From: Pisolithus tinctorius
Taxonomy: Eukaryota > Basidiomycota > Agaricomycetes > Boletales > Pisolithaceae
Direction of reading: 5' to 3'
Assembly: GCA_024663395.1 (NCBI GenBank)
Contig: JANFAH010000015.1
Coordinates: 186,001 to 250,000, forward strand
Length of the DNA stretch: 64,000 bases
Both the position numbers and the translations under genes were made by a program. Positions 32,265-43,053 of the stretch are shown here, one piece after another (the stretch's first letter is position 1; the number at the start of each line of letters is the position of its first letter). The notes below the pieces were generated by a model that worked only from the letters and a program-made list of their open reading frames with translations, was not told the origin of the DNA and searched no databases.

Positions 32265-34113
32265 TGTGAGTCAAAGTGTGGAAAGGTGGTGAAAACCAAC
32301 CAAAACCAACACAAAAGACAAATGTAAAGTGAGTGGTGGTGTGCCTCTGCAGAACCTGGAGTGCAGAAACCTAAGAGGGGGAAACTTCAATGGCAGGGTG
32401 CTCCTAGCGCAAGTCGACGACAAGTTACGCAGGAGAGGATGAATGAACGCTGATTGAGAAGGGGATGCTGAACAGAGCAGGTGTGTTCAGCTGAAAGGAC
32501 TTGGGAGTAATGGATTTCGATAGAATATGCTCCTGGCGCAAGTCGATGACGAGTTATGCAGGAGTGGAAGAATGACTAAACAAGAGGTTGCTGACTAAGC
32601 ACTGATGATACTGCTGATGATGAATGAAGGTAGATAGACCCTTGATAGAGCCTCAACTACCAAGGATGATGGATGGTGACAGATAGACTCTTCCGAATGA
32701 GCCTCAACTGTTGATGACGAGATATGCACTGAACTGGCTGCTGAGTGACTTCTGATTCCTTTTTTGTAGCTAAGTACATGGGGGTTTATATACTGTGGGG
32801 GGAGCATAGCTTGTGACAAACAAGGCACAAACACTTGGTAAGTAATGAGTAAGGACTGAGTAATCATGATGAGTAAGCGAGAAATGAAAAGGAAGCAAGC
32901 AAAGAAGATTGGTAAGTATTGGCAACAAACAAGTCAAGGATAGTCAAAATATCACAAAATGAGTCAAACAGAATCAGAAACTGAGTAAGTGCACTGATAT
33001 CACATTAGGGGGTGGCAATGCAAGTTAGATCTCGGCGGAGACATCTCTAGATCCAAAGATGGCATGACAGATGGATGGTGTTTCCAGATAGGGAAGTATT
33101 AATTCCAGAATTGAAGGGCATGAGTCAGGTGTCAAAGGGGGCTAGGGCATTGGGGGTCTGTGGGGCAATGAGAGCATACATGATCGCATCTCCCACCCTT
33201 CCATCCTCTCAGTGAAGTTAACAAAAACTTCATGAACGGGGCTCTGATGGAGGAGGAGGAGAAGGGGGGACATCTTCTGCTGGATCTTGCAGTAAGAAGG
33301 CAAGATGCATGTCATACTCATCATGAATGCGATCAGGGAGGCTGGAGGACAGTAGATTATACTGCAGCTGTCGCAATGCGGGAAGAATGATGGCTGAGAC
33401 TGGAACAAAGATGGTGCAGGGAGCAGGGAGGAATGATCCATATGCTTCATCAACTGGGGAGACTGAAATGACCACATAAGACCTTTCTAACTGAGTGACA
33501 GACCTGAGGCGACCAAAGAACATCCTTCTGGAAGTCATACTGACAAGGAGAACACGCTGACCAAGCTGCATGGGATGAGATGGGGCTGACAACAACGGGA
33601 TGAACCAGGGGGCTTCAGGATGGAAGCTGGTGGGAATGCCTGGCAGATATACGTAGCCACTGTCTCTGGCAAATGAGACAAGTGAGATGATCAACGAAGA
33701 GGTGGCCATGATTGATGGACCTAGCGAAATGAGCATCTGATGGATGGAGTGCTGTAGAAACGTGCAGGGTGCAAGGATCCTCTCCAAATTTGGAAGGAAG
33801 AATCATGGGACTGAGCACTTTAAGCGAGTGTGGGAATGGAGTCGATATCTTTGGAAATGGTGGAGATACAACAAAAACTGGAATGCTGTACACGGGCGCT
33901 AAAAACCTTTAACATGCGCTTAACTTGCTTCCTCTTTTCTCTTTTAGCACTGACGACTCATTCTTGTGCGAAGGATGACTGTTAATGTCTGACAGTCTTT
34001 CTACGCATGAGGCCTTTAGTCTTCATCTGCATGCTTGGGCATTGTGCGCAACTTGTCGACAAGTTAGGCAGAGTCAGCTGTAACCATGTCCACAACACCT
34101 TTGGTGTGTGACA
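32265..34113 (-). mobile_element. 1.85-kb gene-carrying insertion with LTR-like ends, copy 1
   Basis: Starts TGTGAGTCAAAG and ends GTGTGTGACA on the plus strand. It is flanked by a 4-bp direct repeat CCGC, and excision restores T-A-P-E in the RNase H reading. A minus-strand TATA-like box (CAGTATATAAACCCCC, about 32777-32792) suggests minus orientation, with 33230-33893 upstream of the TATA. Near its plus-strand start it has two copies of ctcct(a/g)gcgcaagtcg 130 bp apart. A second copy, about 95% identical, lies at 36622-38460. The TG...CA ends and short target duplication fit a solo LTR or LTR-derived element, but the class is not settled. Confidence 0.75.
33230..33893 (-). CDS. Spliced ORF inside the 1.85-kb insertion, unknown protein
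   Basis: Exons 33893-33721 and 33665-33230 join across a 55-nt GT-AG intron to 203 codons. The intron is supported because both flanking frames close without it and because the same arrangement is kept in the second copy. The protein starts near MYSIPVFVVSPPFPKIS. It has a central block with YVYLPGIPTSFHPEAPWFIP, then VLLVSMTSRRMFFGRLRSVT and YVVISVSPVDEAYGSFLPAP, and ends in a Pro-rich tail. It is hydrophobic but without a clear membrane helix. I do not recognise the family. The N-terminal start is uncertain; upstream frames are short. Its place upstream of the putative TATA box would make it a U3-type gene if the insertion is an LTR. Confidence 0.5.
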
Positions 34114-34808
34114 CCGCCCCGGAGTTGAATTATGATACCCACGATAAGGAATTGCTTGCTATTTTCGAAGCATTCCAAACCTGGCACCACTACCTTGAGG
34201 GCTCGGCCTCACCGGTCGACATTGTTACTGACCACAAGAATCTCGAGTACTTCTCTACCTCCAAAGTGCTCACCCACTGCCAAGCTCGCTGGTCAGAATT
34301 CCTTTCTCAGTTTAACATGATCATCAGGTTCAGGCCCGGAAAACTCGGGGCTAAGCCTGACGCCCTGACTAGACGATGGGACATCTACCCCAAAGAGGGG
34401 GATAGTGGCTATGCCCGAGTGAACCCGCAGAACCTGAGACCGGTCTTCACCCAAGAGCAGCTAGCGGTCTCCCTTCGTGCAACCTACCTAGAATACCTGG
34501 TCTTACGAGCAGTCGCACTAATGGATATAGAAAAACTTCATAATGACATCCTGACTGCACTGCCAGATGACCCAGTCTCACAAATCCGCCTGTCTGACAT
34601 ATCAGATCCCCGGTGGTCAGTAGATGACACCAGCTTCCTTCGGCTTGATGGAAGGATCTACGTCCCGGACTCAAATGACCTCCGCCTTAGGGTCTTGCGC
34701 CTCAAGCATGACCACCCTCTGTCTGGCTACTTCGGCCAAAACTGCACTTTATAACTTGTCTGGCGTGAGTATACCTGGCCTGGCCTCAGGACATTTGTCA
34801 AAGACTAT

Positions 34809-35144
34809 CACTGCAAGCATTTCACAATTTTTTATGACCAAACATGCTGAAAAAATTGAAGGAAGAGATACCATGTTATAATGGATGTTGTCACAGACAA
34901 AATCCAAAAATAATATTTTATTTTCTTTGCCTTCTCCACCAGCAAACATTAATTGACAGTAATTGTTATTAGCCCAGAAGCTAATGGTCATTACCATCAA
35001 TTAATGTTTATAGGTGGGAAATGAAAAGAAAATAAACTATTACTTTTGGATTTTTTGTTTGAAAACATCCAAAATAACATTGTATCTCTTCTTTCAATTT
35101 TTTCAACATGTTCCATTATGAAAAATTGTAAAATGCTTGCAGTG
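34809..35144. mobile_element. 336-bp CACTA-type MITE, copy 2
   Basis: Same length and ends as copy 1 (2660-2995), about 93% alike. Its 3-bp direct repeat is TAT. It sits inside the integrase zinc-finger region of chromovirus C: removing it joins TFVKDY to VRSCTAC. Confidence 0.9.
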
Positions 35145-36519
35145 TATGTCCGGTCTTGCACGGCCTGCACTCGGGCTAAGGTTCCCTGCCATCGGCCTTA
35201 CAGCCTCCTTAAGCAACTCCTGGTACTGGAGAAACCATGGAATTCCATCTCTATGGATTTCATTGAGCAACTTCTGGCCTCAACCGGCTTCACAGCCATC
35301 CTCGTTGTAGTTGACCGGCTTTCCAAGCAGGCCATATTCATCCCCACCCACAACACTATCACGGCCTCAGAACTCACCAAGTTGTTCCTACTCCATGTCT
35401 TCTCGAAGCACGGGGTACCGGCCCATGTAACCTCAGACCGAGGCTCGGAGTTCATGTCTCACTTCTTCCAGTCACTCGGTAAGGCCTTGGATATGTGCTT
35501 ACATTTCACCTCGGGCTACCACCCCGAAGGTGATGGCCAGACCGAAAGGACCAACCAGACCCTAGAACAATACCTCCGAGTCTACTGCAACTACCAACAG
35601 GACAACTGGGCCAACCTACTACCTCTGGCCAAGTTCACTTACAACAATGCCCCTAGCGCTACTACCGGTGTTTCACCCTTCTTCGCTAATAAGGGCTATC
35701 ACCCTAACATCTTGGTGTACCCGGAGTGCAACCTCACCTCCACTTGGGCTCGTGACTATGCAGTCGACTTAGACTCACTGCATCAATACCTATGGGAGGA
35801 AATGACCCTTGCACAACAGCATTACCAAGGACTGGCTGATGCCAAACACATGCCGGCTCCGGACTTCAAGGTCGATGACCAGGTATATGTGAAAGCCAAA
35901 TACTTCCGGTCTACTCGGCCTTCCAAGAAGCTCTCAGAGAAGAATCTTGGACCATATCCAGTCATAGCTCAGGCCGGTACCCACTCTTTCACACTGTGCC
36001 TGCCGGACCCAATGCGTGTGGTGCACCCAGTCTTCCATGTTTCCCAGCTCGAGCCGGCCGTCCCTAACACCATCCCAAACTGGACTCAACCACCACCCCC
36101 ACCAGTCGAAGTCGATGGAGAACTAGAGTTCAAGGTGGTTGAAATCCTCAACTCCAAGGTCGACTGGTGTTGCCGGTGTTGGCTGCAGTACTTAGTCTGG
36201 TGGACTGGCTACGAGGGGACCGATGAAGAAACCACTTGGGTACTCGCTACAGAGCTTGACAATGCTTCTGAACTCGTCCAAGAGTTTCACTCCAGCTATC
36301 CCGGTAAACCCGGCCCATACCAATGAGGACCGGTCTCAACCGGCCTCAGTTTCTTTTCTGTTTTCTATCGGTATCTAGCTTTCTTTGATCTCTTACTTAC
36401 CTTGTTTTCCCTTTCTTCTGTTTCACTTACTATACAAGACCGAAACCGGACACTGGGTACATCACATTCGCTGGGAAGAGTAACAGGAGCGTGCTACACT
36501 ACGAAAACTACTCGGCCAT

Positions 36520-36621
36520 ACTCTCATCTTCTCCCTCAGACTCCTCTTCATCCTCGCCGTGGTCTTTCAACCACTCTGCTTCCTTGCGCAACTCATCAGA
36601 GTCGAGCTCGGACGAACCTGA
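36520..36621 (-). pseudogene. C-terminal part of the chromovirus C antisense gene
   Basis: The minus strand reads an acidic tail beginning SSELDSDELRKEAEWLKDHG, matching the tail of the remnant at 3103-3300. It is separated from the rest of the gene by the 1.84-kb insertion at 36622-38460. Confidence 0.6.
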
Positions 36622-38460
36622 TGTGAGTCAAAGTGTGGAAAGGTGGTGAAAACCAACCAAAACCAACACAAAAGACAAATGTAATGTGAGTGGTGGTGTG
36701 CCTCCGTGGAACCTGGAGTGCAGAAACCTAAGAGGGGGAAACTTCAATGGCAGGGTGCTCCTAGCGCAAGTCGATGATGAGTTACACAGGAGTAGATGAA
36801 TGGATGATGACTGAGGAGGGGATGCTGAACAGAGTGAAGGTGTTCAGCCAAAAGGACTTCTTGGAATAATGGACTTTGATAAGATGTGCTCCTGGCGCAA
36901 GTCGTTGACAAGTTACGCAGGAGTGGAGGGATGACTAAGACTGCTGACTAAGAGGAAGCTTCAGATGAATGATGGAGGCAGATAGACTCTTCCAAATGAG
37001 CCTCAACTACCAAGTATACGAATGATGACAGGTAGACCCCTTTGTGGAGCCTCAACTGTCAATGACGAGATAGGCACTGGACTGACTGCTGGACTGCTTC
37101 TGAATTGATTCTGGTAGCTAAGTACATGGGGGTTTATATACTGTGGGGGGAGCATAGCTTGTGACAAACAAGGCACAAACACTTGGTAAGTAATGAGTAA
37201 GGACTGAGTAATCATGATGAGTAAGCGAGAAATGAAAAGTAAGCAAGCAAAGAAGATTGGTAAGTATTGGCAATAAACGAGTCAAGGATAGTCAAAATAT
37301 CACAAAATGAGTCAAATAGAATCAGAAACTGAGTAAGCACACTGGTATCACATTAGGGGGTGGCGATGCAAGTTAGATCTCGGCAGAGACATCTCTAGAT
37401 CCAAAGATGGCATGACAGATGGATGGTGTTTCCAGATAGGGAAGTATTAATTCCAGAATTGAAGGGCATGAGTCAGGTGTCAAAGGGGGCTAGGGTGTTG
37501 GGGGTCTGTGGGGCAATGAGAGCATACACGATTGCATCTCCCACCCTTTCATCCTCTCAGTGAAGTTAACAAAAACTTCATGAATGGGGCTCTGATGGAG
37601 GAGGAGGAGAAGGGGGAACATCTTCTGCTGGATCTTGCAGTAAGAAGGCAAGATGCATGTCATACTCGTCATGAATGTGATCAGGGAGGCTGGAGGACAG
37701 TAGATTATACTGCAGCTGTCACAATGCAGGAAGAATGATGGACGAGACTGGAATAAAGACAGTGCAGGGAGCAGGGAGGAACAATCCATATGCTTCATCA
37801 ACCGGAGAGACTGAAACGACCACATAAGACCTTTCTAACCGAGTGACAGACCTGAGGCGACCAAAGAACGTCCTTCTGGAAGTCATACTGACAAGGAGAA
37901 CATGCTGACCAAGCTGCATGGGATGAGATGGGGCTGACAACAACGGGATGAACCAGGGGGCTTCAGGACGGAAGCTGGTGGGAATGCCTGGCAGATATAC
38001 GTAGCCACTGTCTCTGGCAAATGAGACAAGCGAGATGATCGACGAAGAGGTGGCCATGATTGATGGACCTAGCGAAATGAGCATCTGATGGATGGAGTGC
38101 TGTAGAAATGTGCAGGGTGCGAGGATCCTCTCCAAATTTGGAAGGAAGAATCGTGGGACTGAGCACTTTAAGCGAGTGTGGGAATGGAGTCGATATCTTT
38201 GGAAATGGCAGAGATACGATGAAAACCGGAATGCTGTACACGGGCACTAAAAACCTTTAATGCACGCTTAACTCACTTCCTCTTTTCTCTTTAGCACTGA
38301 TGACTTGTTCTTGTGCGAAGGATGACTGTTCACGTCCAACAGTCTTTCTACGCATGAGGCCTTTAGTCTTCATCTGCATGCTTGGGCATTGTGTGCAACT
38401 TGTCGACAAGTTAGGCAGAGTCAGCTGTAACCATGTCCACAACACCTTTGGTGTGTGACA
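36622..38460 (-). mobile_element. 1.85-kb gene-carrying insertion, copy 2
   Basis: Same ends as copy 1 (TGTGAGTC...GTGTGACA). It interrupts the antisense gene of chromovirus C. Flanks on the minus strand are TTGG and TCAG; taking these as a 4-bp duplication with two transitions restores the D-L-G-S reading seen in the related remnant at 3220. It has a TATA-like box at about 37135. Confidence 0.75.
37580..38241 (-). pseudogene. Copy 2 of the insertion ORF, nonsense-mutated
   Basis: Same two-exon structure as 33230-33893 (exon boundary equivalents near 38069 and 38013). Differences are mostly conservative. A TGA at about 37721 replaces the CGA present in copy 1 (PAL-stop-QLQ against PALRQLQ), truncating the protein by roughly 45 residues. 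Confidence 0.55.
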
Positions 38461-39420
38461 CCAAGTCCGAAGGGGATACCATCATCCCGAAGCCGTACGA
38501 TTCGTTGAGTATCGACTCGAGCGCGTCGGCTATATGGCCCAAGTTTTCGACCGTGGTCTCGTGGAGTTCGAAAAGGCTGGCCAAATTGTTGGCAATCAGC
38601 CCTGCAGCCTCGATCAGTCGCTCAAGCTTGTTCTCCAAGCCCGAGTACCTGGCCGCGCCGGCCTCTTTCACCCTGCTCCCACCGGCCTCGAGCTCATCAA
38701 GGTCCAAGACTTTGGCCAGCCTCACACTCATCCTCGACCGCTTTTGCGTACTGGGCCCAGCCTCGGCGTTCTCCTCGTCAGCTTTTCGCTTCTTCCCCTT
38801 GTCACTCCTCCCGGCCTTAGGACCAGCCTTGACGTCCTTCCCATCCCCAGGCCACCGGCACTTTCCTTTGGACTGGTTGCACCGTATGCAGGCAACCCGC
38901 TTCTTGTTACCGTCCATGAGGAACTCGCAGACGGTGTTCGCCCAGGTGCAGCAGGTACAGCTAAAAACATTGTTAGGAGGGAAAATGCACAAGGTTAAAA
39001 AAGAACTCACCCAGGATCCATCACCACCTTCTTCACCTCACTGCCAGTCTCATTACCACCGGCCCTGGCCTCACTGCTCTTCCCGGCCTCGGCCTTACGC
39101 TTACGTTCGGCTTCCTTCTCTTCCTCAGCCCTGCGTCTCCCCTCCTCCTCGTGTGCCCTTTGCTCCTTGGCCTCCTGCGCTATCCTCTCGGTTTCGGCCT
39201 TCTCCCTCGCCACCCTCTTGGCCTCAAGCCGAGCCTGCTCCTCCCACCGGGCTTGCTCAGCCACCTTTTGCCTTTTTCTCTCCTTTGCCTTTGCCTTCAT
39301 CACCTCTTCTTTGTCATCGGTGTCATACCTGATGTCGTCATCAGGCAGTTGGGTCCAGTCAATAATGACCCGGCCTTCGTCGTCGTTGTCAGTTGCAGCG
39401 ATCGGCCTCGAATCGGACAT
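38461..39420 (-). pseudogene. Antisense Cys-cluster gene in the 3' region of chromovirus C
   Basis: Exons 39420-39011 and 38960-38461, with a 50-nt GT-AG intron. It starts MSDSRPIAATDNDDEGRVII. A long highly charged coiled coil follows (EEVMKAKAKERKRQKVAEQA onward, about 80 residues). Then comes a Cys cluster (CTCCTWANTVC...CIRCNQSKGKC, the second being CxxCx6C), a basic linker (KGKKRKADEENAEAGPS) and a helical region with ARYSGLENKLERLIEAAG. The 3' end is cut by the 1.84-kb insertion; the remaining tail is at 36520-36621. The order charged coil, twin Cys motifs, helical tail is shared with the antisense gene of gypsy B. Two of the Cys motifs resemble a Zn2Cys6 half. Function unknown. Confidence 0.7.
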
Positions 39421-39557
39421 GATGGATAGGATGAGAAAGAAAGACACAAAGGGCTTAGCGAGCCACAAGTATCGGTTTTTCAAACTCAGCCGATTTTCGG
39501 ACTCAGCCTACCACTCTCGCAGGGGTCTCATGGGTTCGACCCCTAAGAGGGGGATAC

Positions 39558-40055
39558 TGTCATAGTCGTACCTCGACTCCGGTCAAACTTGGCCTCGTGC
39601 TCACTCAGTCCGGCCTCGGCCTCGCTAATCCTGTATCTCCAGTTGGTCTAGCGCAGTAGACACTGCTTTGCAGTGTCTGTCACTTCGGTGAAGCTCTGCC
39701 CGGTCTTGTCCCCAGTCCAGTCTGTCCCGGTCTCCGTTACCTTAGTCATACATTAGTAATCCTTGCGAGACCAGCATTACTGGTCTCCATACTATAGTTG
39801 ACTCTAGTATATAAGCTCGTAGATACTCGGCCTGTAGAACTCAGTCTGAAATCAACTAAGTTAACCCTGATAACCCTGCCTCGGCCTCGGACTTGGACTG
39901 AGACCCACGCAAGGGAATAGCGCTGTATCCTCAGTTGCTAAGTCCAACCAGTCCACCCATCTGTACCTTCGTCTTTACCCCTGACTCCGATCCCTCGGCC
40001 TCGCGCCTGCTTCGGTCTCCGGTCTGGTCTCAACCCGGACATCCCGTACTTGACA
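39558..40055 (+). repeat. Chromovirus C 3' LTR (498 bp)
   Basis: Starts TGTCATAGTC and ends GTACTTGACA, preceded by a purine-rich tract (AAGAGGGGGATAC, 39545-39557) that should serve as plus-strand primer. A TATA-like tagtatataagc lies near 39808. It interrupts the RNase H domain of element E, which resumes at 40056. Confidence 0.9.
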
Positions 40056-41210
40056 GGAGTTTATCCTCCCATTTTAGTAAAGCTTTGATTATTGTGAGGG
40101 TCTCTCGCTCAAAGGTCCTATAGTTTTGTTGGGCATCGCTCAGTTTTTTTGACATGAAACCTGCTGGTCAGCAGGTCTTCCATTTGGGTCCTTGCCCGTA
40201 CAGTGCACCCACTCCATAGAGTGATGCATCACAGACAAGCCATATTGGCTCTTCCTTCCTTGGGTTTATCGGCCACAGTACTGGGTATTTGCAAGCCAGG
40301 TCCTTAATCATCTGGAAGCATTGGTCGTGGATTTCTCTCCACAGGAATGGATGTCCATTCCTTTGCATCCCAGTTAGTGGTGTCATGTATGCTGAAATAT
40401 CTGGCATAAACTGTGCCAGGTATTCTACGAGGCCAACAAACCGTTGAACCTCATTGAGCAACTTAGGTACTCTCCAGTTCCTAATTCAAGACATCTTATC
40501 TCTGTCTGCATGCACGCCCTTGGCATCGATTATGTGCCCAAGGCAGTCGAGTTTCTTGGCATATAAGTTGCACTTCTCTCTTTCGAGGAAGAAGTCAGCC
40601 CGACATAGTGTTTCAAACACTATCTGGAGGTGCTGCTCATGCTCCTCCAGTGTATCACTGTAGACATATACAAAATGTCCTATGTGATCTCTAAAGATCA
40701 CAGTCATAAGGTGTTGAAATGTTGCAGGGGCATTACAATCCCCCTGTTGCATGACTTGGCTTATAAAAGTGCTGTAAATCGTTGAGAAGGCTGTCTTCCA
40801 GACATCTTCAGGCTCAACACGTACCTGTTCATATGCATTCGACAAGTCAATCTTTGAGCAATACTTTGCTCTCGCAACATCCATCCTGATCTGGTCCTGA
40901 TCAGGGAAGGGAGTTACATCCCTTATTGTATTTTCATTTCTTTTACGACAGTCAATGACTGTTCATAGTTTGCCATTCTTCTTTGGTATACACAGCATGG
41001 GTGTGGCTTGTGGGATGCTTTTTAGCACCCACCACTCTGTGTCTGTGTACTGATGGATTTTATCCAACAACTGTTGCTTTAGCGCATCAGTGCAACAAGG
41101 CAAGTGGTACGAGTACTGCTTATCCTCATCAATCAGGGGAATCCTGTGGTTTACCTCCCATAAAGGAGGTAATTTTGGTTCGACACCTTCGAACCTTCAT
41201 CTAAACTTTT
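40056..41210 (-). pseudogene. Element E reverse transcriptase and start of RNase H, degenerate
   Basis: The minus strand reads MPKKNGKL-like RT start (IPKKNGKL-stop-TVIDCRKRN), YCSKIDLSNAYEQVRVEPED, then FVYVYSDTLEEHEQHLQIVF, YAKKLDCLGHIIDAKGV, RFVGLVEYLAQFMPDISAYM, and RNase H IWLVCDASLYGVGALYG and NYRTFERETLTIIKALLKW. This is Ty3-type. The YxDD box is gone: FVYVY joins directly to SDTLEEHE, an in-frame loss of about eight residues. TGA codons stand for expected Arg near 40962 and 40156. The RNase H domain is cut at 40055 by the chromovirus C LTR. Confidence 0.8.
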
Positions 41211-41367
41211 CAAACCATGACTCCCTTAGGCAAGGTATATCTTTGTCCCCCAATGTTCTTTTTTGTATTGGTTTTATAACTGCGAGTGTAGGCTCGCTTT
41301 TCGACTCTAACTGCCCTCCCCTCAGCAAGCCCTCACAAGGCTGTGACGGCCTCACAGGGCGTGCTAG

Positions 41368-41745
41368 TCATTTGTTCGAGGAGGAGGTGGCTTTAGGGGG
41401 GCGTGAGCGCCCCTCTCTGGCGACCTCAGGCTCTGTGAGCATGAGGACCTTTTTGCCTGTGATTGTCATCGACTTTTCAGTGAAGTCGAGCACTACTTTG
41501 TGCTGCCTAAGGAACGGGATTCCTAGAATACAGTCGTAGCGATCGATATTAGCCACATCAAAATAACAGTCATTCTGTTGGTGGCCCATCTTTATCATGG
41601 AGAGTCCTCCATGTGTAATTTTTGATCGGCTAACTATGCAGCCCAATTGCAGCATAAGCTGCTGATCGAGTGGAAACACTTTCATCTTCGTGACCTTGGC
41701 AAAAGCTGGGCTCACAAAGTGTCCAGTGCTTCCAGTGTCAATCAT
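41368..41745 (-). CDS. Element E aspartic protease
   Basis: Retropepsin-like fold of about 125 residues. It has catalytic MIDTGSTGHFVSPAFA, a flap-like region GGLSMIKMGHQQNDCYFDVA, then YDCILGIPFLRQHKVVLDF. It would process the element polyprotein. It lies between the zinc-knuckle part of gag and the RT, in the usual order. The frame is open over this stretch; it joins the RT only across broken sequence (41210-41368). Confidence 0.8.
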   Translation of the reverse strand: MIDTGSTGHFVSPAFAKVTKMKVFPLDQQLMLQLGCIVSRSKITHGGLSMIKMGHQQNDCYFDVANIDRYDCILGIPFLRQHKVVLDFTEKSMTITGKKVLMLTEPEVAREGRSRPPKATSSSNK

Positions 41746-41829
41746 TGTGTAGGCTTTACAGCCATTTATGATGGTATCTCAGTTCATCCAGGGCATACAC
41801 CGAGAAGGCACCCTCTTCATCAGAATCAA

Positions 41830-42757
41830 GCATTACAGCATGCACAGATCCCTTTGTGGCAGCAGGTAAGCTTTCTTTCTTTGTTTTGTCAAGATCAGGA
41901 CATTGTGATTTGTAGTGGTCCCCCAACCCACAGTTCCAGCAGGGGCCTTGCTGGCGAGCATGCCCTCTGGAGCTACCCCCTCAACTACCATTTCTTCCAT
42001 TTCCTCTCCCCCTTCCAAAAGAATTTCCAGGGGTCAATGACATGGCTTCATCGCCATCATGATTCTTGGCTTTGGATCACATGTGCTGAGTCTCTTTGTG
42101 ACTTCTGTGCTCAGACTCTTCAATGATCAAGGAGATGAGTACATCAGGGTTGATAGTTTGTGTCAGGCTGTACAGGTGTGCAGTTGCTAGCTGTCCAGAT
42201 GCAAAGCTGGCAAGGTACTTAGGCAGTGATTGGATGATGGTTGAGCAGTAATCCTTTTCTTTGATCTGTATGCCAACAGCAGCTAACTCATCTCTCTTTG
42301 TATGCAGATCATCCAAGAACTGGCAGACATCACCATCAACAGGGCACTGCAAGTTTAGAAACTTCATGCAAAGGTCAGTCTGTGCATAAGCACCCTTCTC
42401 CATGTATTCATGAACGATTTCATTCCACATAGCTGTGATGCTGTTAAGGCTATGCACCTGGAGGGCAGTGGAATCAGGGATCTGTTGGGTAAGTAAATGT
42501 TTTGCCATATGTTCGCTTTTCTGCCACTTAGTGAGTGTGTCAGTGTCAGGAGGGACTATGGTCACAAATCCATCCTGATTGGTGGAGGTTGTGCTGACAG
42601 GGCAAGGAGAGGTTCCATTGAAATGGGACCATAGCTCCTTAGCTTTGACAGTGGTCTGGAAGTGAAGGGAGAAGATTGCTCTGTTCGTGCCTTTGATATC
42701 AAGCTTTGGAACATTGCCTGGGAGTGTGTTGGTGGTGACAGGGATGGCAGTGGTCAT
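41830..42757 (-). CDS. Element E gag (UBN2/copia-like core and CCHC knuckle)
   Basis: ATG at 42757. The core has the copia-type UBN2 pattern: NRAIFSLHFQTTVKAKELWS, then DTLTKWQKSEHMAKHLLTQQ, LNSITAMWNEIVHEYMEKGA, QFLDDLHTKRDELAAVGIQI and CSTIIQSLPKYLASFASG. The main frame stops at 42077. Further left another frame holds a perfect CCHC knuckle, CWNCGLGDHYKSQC (about 41905-41950), after an Arg/Gly-rich patch, so a frameshift or lost intron separates the two. Such a gag is usual for Ty1/copia elements but here precedes a Ty3-type protease and RT. The start codon lies only 6 bases from the LTR at 42763, so leader and primer site are missing. Confidence 0.7.
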
Positions 42758-42762
42758 CACAG

Positions 42763-43053
42763 TGTAGGAAAAAGGATTTTGAGTGGGAGAGGACTGGGTA
42801 GTTGGATTATCTGAGGGCTTCTATGGCTGTCTTGGTGCAGGGAACAACCTGCTCAAACTCGTCTCTCATCTTAGGGTAACTCATTTATTTTTGTTAAAGG
42901 AAAAAACCATACACAAAGTAGCACTACTGCTGACTAAGCAGCCAAAAATGCGAAATCTAAGTGCAACTCATAGAAAAAAGTTCTAGAATGAAAATGAAGT
43001 AAAACAAGGAAAATAAACCAATTCCCCCTGGTAGGGAAATTACATTCCCTACA
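42763..43053 (-). repeat. Element D LTR, short copy (291 bp)
   Basis: Runs TGTAGGAAAAAGG to CATTCCCTACA. It matches 49280-49633 except for a ~65-base segment missing here. To its right is a hairpin motif like the one beside the gypsy B 3' LTR, so it is probably the 3' LTR of a minus-strand D element. No target duplication was found. Confidence 0.85.

Larger units (their letters stand above)
31592..36326 (+). pseudogene. Chromovirus C pol (RT, RNase H, integrase, chromodomain), interrupted
   Basis: Coding segments: 31592-32264, 34114-34808 and 35145-36326. The RT begins inside the domain ([18 protein letters not shown]) and keeps [11 protein letters not shown]. RNase H: ITVETDASDYAIAG, YDTHDKELLAI. 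Integrase: the zinc finger half RSCTACTRAKVPC, and the core SMDFIEQ...VTSDRGSEF...GQTERTNQTLEQYLR with the D,D,E residues intact. A chromodomain ends it (YLVWWTGYEGTDEETTWV), the mark of chromoviruses that target heterochromatin. Damage: TGA at 31780-31782 (QHV-stop-EVLR, expected Arg), TAA near 34752, the 1.85-kb insertion at 32265-34113 and a MITE at 34809-35144. Removing either insertion restores the family reading across the site. Everything 5' of the RT, including gag and the 5' LTR, is lost at the junction with gypsy B. Confidence 0.9.

Noticed and set aside
34114..36621. The two 1.85-kb copies as the paired LTRs of one element enclosing 34114-36621
   Set aside because: The sequence between them is contiguous chromovirus C, in frame across the first site after excision, and each copy has its own flanking repeat; they are two insertions.
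38433..39332. 299-residue plus-strand frame
   Set aside because: Shadow of the antisense Cys-cluster gene; it also crosses the edge of the 1.84-kb insertion.
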